Shown one piece after another: positions 60,758-64,000 of a DNA stretch of 64,000 bases; the stretch's first letter is position 1, and each line of letters begins with the position of its first letter. Below the pieces are notes generated by a model that searched no databases, was not told the DNA's origin, and saw only the letters and a program-made list of their open reading frames with translations. The DNA is from Lishizhenia tianjinensis. GTDB lineage: Bacteria > Bacteroidota > Bacteroidia > Flavobacteriales_D > Crocinitomicaceae. The position numbers and the translations under genes are program-made. Location: NCBI RefSeq assembly GCF_900116425.1, contig NZ_FPAS01000003.1, forward strand, positions 343,985-407,984. The letters run 5' to 3'.

Positions 60758-63700
60758 CTATTGTTTAATGATTTTCACAACAGCTTTTTGATCATGTTTA
60801 TCTGTTACCTCTAACAAGTAAACTCCTTTTGGAAGATCTATATTCATCGTCATCTGATTTGAAAAATTCATCTCAGCTACTTGAATTAATTCTCCAGCAA
60901 GGTTAAAGATTCTAAAGTCTATATGTTCTTGAACTCTATCGAATTGAACATTAAATGTTCCTTGTGTTGGGTTTGGATATACCGTAAAAGCATTGGCCAA
61001 ATCCATTTTTTCTAATCCAACTGTGCTAATTACAACGCAATCCGAAGTATCTGAACATCCATTCTCCGTTACAATAACTGCATAATTTCCATTTGCAGTT
61101 GCTGTGTAAGAAGAAGACGTCTCTCCTACAATCACCTGCATGTTATTGTCACAATCTAGCCATTGGTAAGTTGCTCCTATAGCATCCGCAGTAATTGTAA
61201 TTTGATCTACACTCGTTGCTACGTTTACAGTGTTTATCGTCACAAACTCTGCTGAAGAGTTAGAACAATATCCATTGGTTGTATAGGTAACACTATAATT
61301 TCCTGCTACACTATTAGCGATGTCTATTTCTCCTGTAGCGGCATTGATTACCAAGTTAGGAGAAGATGCTGTAAATGTTCCTCCTAAGGCACCTGTAATT
61401 GTAGGTGTAGGATTTTGATAATCTTGACAGTACTCCGTTTGATCAAAGTTGAAACTCGCATTATCCAAATCTTGAATCGTGACTTGAACATTCGATGAGT
61501 TTGAACATGTTCCATTGGTCGTGTAGGTAACGGTATATACCCCAGAAATTGAATTTAACACATCAATTTCGCCTGTCGCTGCATCAATTTGCAAACCTGT
61601 TGTAGCACTAAATGTACCTCCATTTACTCCTGAAATTGTAGGAACTGGATTCACAGCATCCTTACAATAAATTGAATTTCCATAAGCAAAAGAGGCATTA
61701 TCCAATGCATTACCAGTCCCTATGGTCACGTAAGTACTTTGATTACATCCATTCGCATCAATAACACTTACAGTATGCACCCCGCTACTTAAAGCCGTTG
61801 CAGTTTGACTCGTTTCACCGTTATCCCATAAATAGGTGTAAGGTTGTGTTCCTCCTGTTGGGTTAACTGTTGCACTACCGTCTATAGATGAAGGACAAGT
61901 TACATCTGCTACAGCTGTAGCCGATGCACCTAAAATAGCAGGTTGCGTAATTGTTGCGTTTTGAGTGATAATACAACCGTTCGCATCCGTAATTTGCACA
62001 TTATAGTTACCTACCTCCAAGCCTGTAATTGTTGGAGTTGTTGCTTGGTTACTCCAGCTATAAGCATAAGGCCCCGTTCCACCGGTAGGCACTACATCTA
62101 CCATTCCATTCATAGCTCCATAACAACTCACGTTTTGAATCGTATTTGTTGTTGCCAAAACAGCCGGTTCTGAAATCATTACAGAAGCATTTACTGTACA
62201 TCCATTGGCATCGGTTACTACCACATTGTAGGTCCCTGCAGTCAATCCAGAAATTGAAGTCGTAGTTTCCGAATTATCCCATAGGTAAGTGTAAGGTGCT
62301 GTACCTCCACTAGCATTTACTGTAGCAGCACCATCACTGAGTCCGTTACAACTTACTGTAGCATCAACAACCGTCGAAGCAAGTAAGGCCGTTGGTTCTG
62401 TTATGGTCACAGAAGCATTTTCTGTACATCCATTCGCATCGGTTACAGTTACGGTGTAAGTTCCTGCAGTAACTCCTGTTATGGTTGGAGTCATTGCTGC
62501 ATTACTCCAGTTATATGTATAAGGTGCTGTTCCACCCGTTACGCTTACCGTTGCTTCTCCATTACTTCCTGCATTACAAGTAACATGTGCGTTTACTGAA
62601 GCCGTTGCTGAAAGAACCGTTGGTTCTGTTATGGTCACAGAAGCATTTTCTGTACATCCGTTGGCATCTGTTACAGTTACGGTGTAGGTTCCAGCAGTTA
62701 CTCCTGTTATGGCTTGAGTCGTTGCTGTATTACTCCAAGCATAGGTGTAAGGCGCTGTTCCTCCCGTTACGTTTACGGTTGCTTCTCCATCACTTCCTGC
62801 ATTACAAGAAACATTTGCGTTTACTGATCCAGTAGCTGAAAGTACGGTTGGTTCTGTTACCGTAGCTGAGGCTGTTGCTGTACATCCATTGGCATCTGTT
62901 ACAGTCACGGTGTAGGTTCCAGCAGTTACTCCTGTTATGGTTTGAGTCGTTGCTGAATTACTCCAAGCATACGTATAAGGCGCTGTTCCACCTGTTACGT
63001 TTATGGTTGCTTCACCATCACTTCCTGCATTACAAGAAACATTTGCATTTACGGATCCTGTAGCTGAAAGAACCGTTGGTTCTGTTATCGTTACAGAAGC
63101 ATTTTCTGTACATCCGTTGGCATCTGTTACAGTTACAGTGTATGTTCCTGCAGCAACTCCTGATATGGTTTGTGTCGTTGCTGTATTACTCCAAGCATAG
63201 GTGTAAGGCGCTGTTCCTCCTGTTACGTTTACTGTTGCTTCTCCATCATTTCCTGCATTACAAGAAACATTTGCATTTACTGATCCTGTAGCTGAAAGTA
63301 CGTTTGGTTCTGTTATCGTTACAGAAGCATTTTCTGTACATCCGTTGGCATCTGTTACAGTTACGGTGTATGTTCCTGCAGTAACTCCGGTTATGGTTTG
63401 AGTCGTTGCTGAATTACTCCAAGCATAAGTGTAAGGCGCTGTTCCTCCTGTTACGTTTACGGTTGCTTCTCCGTCACTTCCTGCATTACAAGAAACATTT
63501 GCATTTACCGATCCTGTAGTCGAAAGAACGGTTGGTTCTGTTATGGTTACAGAAGCATTTTCTGTACATCCGTTGGCATCTGTTACAGTTACAGTGTAGG
63601 TTCCTGCAGTAACTCCTGTTATGGTTTGAGTTGTTGCTGAATTACTCCAAGCATAGGTATAAGGTGCTGTTCCTCCTGTTACGTTTACGGTTGCTTCTCC

Positions 63701-64000
63701 ATCACCTCCTGCATTACAAGAAACATTTGCATTTACTGATCCTGAAGCTGAAAGAAGGGTTGGTTCTGTTACAGTAGCTGAAGCTGTTGTTGTACATCCA
63801 TTCGCGTCTGTTACAGTTACGGTGTAGGTTCCTGCAGCAACTCCAGTTATGGTCTGAGTCGTTGCTGTATTACTCCAAGCATAGGTGTAAGGTGAAGTTC
63901 CTCCCGTTACGTTTACCGTTGCTTCTCCATCATTTCCTGCATTACAAGAAACATTTGCATTTACTGAACCTGACGCTGAAAGAACGGTTGGTTCTGTTAT
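60758..64000 (-). CDS. SprB-repeat giant surface protein with T9SS sorting domain (3' part)
   Basis: The frame is open from the window end to the stop at 60758, so at least 1080 residues are visible and the start lies outside; the only start-like codon inside (GTG at 62906-62908) is within a repeat and not a real start. Nine full 76-residue SprB-type repeats of the form TVTVTDANGCTENASVTITE, plus a more diverged tenth, are followed by two Ig-like units (SIYCKDAVNPVPTISGVNGG and TEYCQDYQNPTPTITGALGG), a short linker and a type A T9SS sorting domain ending LEVTDKHDQKAVVKIIKQ. SprB-like proteins are surface adhesins, in Flavobacterium moved by the gliding machinery. Confidence 0.92.
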   Translation of the reverse strand: MTEPTVLSASGSVNANVSCNAGNDGEATVNVTGGTSPYTYAWSNTATTQTITGVAAGTYTVTVTDANGCTTTASATVTEPTLLSASGSVNANVSCNAGGDGEATVNVTGGTAPYTYAWSNSATTQTITGVTAGTYTVTVTDANGCTENASVTITEPTVLSTTGSVNANVSCNAGSDGEATVNVTGGTAPYTYAWSNSATTQTITGVTAGTYTVTVTDANGCTENASVTITEPNVLSATGSVNANVSCNAGNDGEATVNVTGGTAPYTYAWSNTATTQTISGVAAGTYTVTVTDANGCTENASVTITEPTVLSATGSVNANVSCNAGSDGEATINVTGGTAPYTYAWSNSATTQTITGVTAGTYTVTVTDANGCTATASATVTEPTVLSATGSVNANVSCNAGSDGEATVNVTGGTAPYTYAWSNTATTQAITGVTAGTYTVTVTDANGCTENASVTITEPTVLSATASVNAHVTCNAGSNGEATVSVTGGTAPYTYNWSNAAMTPTITGVTAGTYTVTVTDANGCTENASVTITEPTALLASTVVDATVSCNGLSDGAATVNASGGTAPYTYLWDNSETTTSISGLTAGTYNVVVTDANGCTVNASVMISEPAVLATTNTIQNVSCYGAMNGMVDVVPTGGTGPYAYSWSNQATTPTITGLEVGNYNVQITDANGCIITQNATITQPAILGASATAVADVTCPSSIDGSATVNPTGGTQPYTYLWDNGETSQTATALSSGVHTVSVIDANGCNQSTYVTIGTGNALDNASFAYGNSIYCKDAVNPVPTISGVNGGTFSATTGLQIDAATGEIDVLNSISGVYTVTYTTNGTCSNSSNVQVTIQDLDNASFNFDQTEYCQDYQNPTPTITGALGGTFTASSPNLVINAATGEIDIANSVAGNYSVTYTTNGYCSNSSAEFVTINTVNVATSVDQITITADAIGATYQWLDCDNNMQVIVGETSSSYTATANGNYAVIVTENGCSDTSDCVVISTVGLEKMDLANAFTVYPNPTQGTFNVQFDRVQEHIDFRIFNLAGELIQVAEMNFSNQMTMNIDLPKGVYLLEVTDKHDQKAVVKIIKQ
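61710..64000 (-). repeat. Tandem 228-bp SprB-repeat array
   Basis: The phrase GTTGGTTCTGTTATNGT (plus strand) recurs at 62391, 62619, 62847, 63075, 63303 (one change), 63531, 63759 and 63987, exactly 228 bases apart, with diverged units at 62163, about 61935 and about 61710. Units from 62619 onward are nearly identical; those closer to the 3' end of the gene have drifted. The array continues beyond the window. Confidence 0.95.

Noticed and set aside
62587..63291. Plus-strand frames rich in LLLLW and HKKHL repeats
   Set aside because: These are antisense shadows of the 228-bp SprB repeats, repeated with the same period and with no biological composition.
61710..64000. Regularly spaced repeats that might suggest a CRISPR array
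   Set aside because: Period is 228 bp, the repeat is coding throughout in one frame, and there are no short unique spacers.

Overview
The window is a 64 kb piece of an AT-rich bacterial chromosome that I place in the Bacteroidota, most likely order Flavobacteriales. The reasons are: Bacteroidetes-type promoters (TTG, 19 nt, TAnnTTTG); type IX secretion (T9SS) C-terminal sorting domains on several secreted proteins; a SprB-repeat giant protein; the Bacteroidetes-restricted families DUF4301, DUF5777 and DUF2795 (next to secA); a MutS2 without Smr domain; and many lipoproteins. No rRNA, tRNA or CRISPR array was recognised. Genus cannot be fixed from the sequence.

Layout. 0-6 kb: tail of an ECF-like sigma factor, mutS2, a lipoprotein and a three-gene RimK module (retropepsin-like protease, RimK ligase, M14-like aspartoacylase homologue). 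6.1-14.3 kb: a minus-strand surface-polysaccharide cluster (flippase, four glycosyltransferases, two O-antigen polymerase/ligase-like membrane proteins). 14.4-16.7 kb: coiled coil-zapA-rny, with a strong promoter at one end and a structured hairpin before rny. 16.9-25 kb: pdhA-pdhC, an FMN reductase, an msrB-msrA-GNAT repair operon, DUF4301, a methyltransferase, cobalamin adenosyltransferase and DUF2795. 25-34.5 kb: secA, a two-lipoprotein insertion flanked by direct repeats of the secA tail and terminator, era-der, and an IS1595-like element with terminal inverted repeats. 34.6-45.8 kb: gdhA, truncated globin, pabB, an acyltransferase, hemH, a four-gene extracytoplasmic c-type cytochrome operon, ybaB and 5-formyl-THF cyclo-ligase. 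45.8-52.4 kb: a glycosyltransferase trio and a FAD reductase/polyferredoxin pair.

52.4-56.5 kb is the accessory island. It holds a structured non-coding block, a decayed hypothetical gene with two in-frame TAGs, an attC-like long palindrome, an ApaLI-like restriction endonuclease overlapping its beta-class DNA methyltransferase, and an apparent group II intron without an open reading frame on the opposite strand. Core genes then resume (secreted FG-GAP protein, ispE, accA), and the window ends inside a giant SprB-like repeat protein whose 228-bp tandem repeats run off the edge.

The observations I consider most worth following are the ORF-less group II intron beside the restriction-modification cassette, the secreted cytochrome operon (a T9SS-exported cytochrome with a beta-barrel partner), the duplicated secA terminator that brackets two lipoprotein genes, and the IS1595-like element whose inverted repeat encodes the last residues of a divergent transposase.
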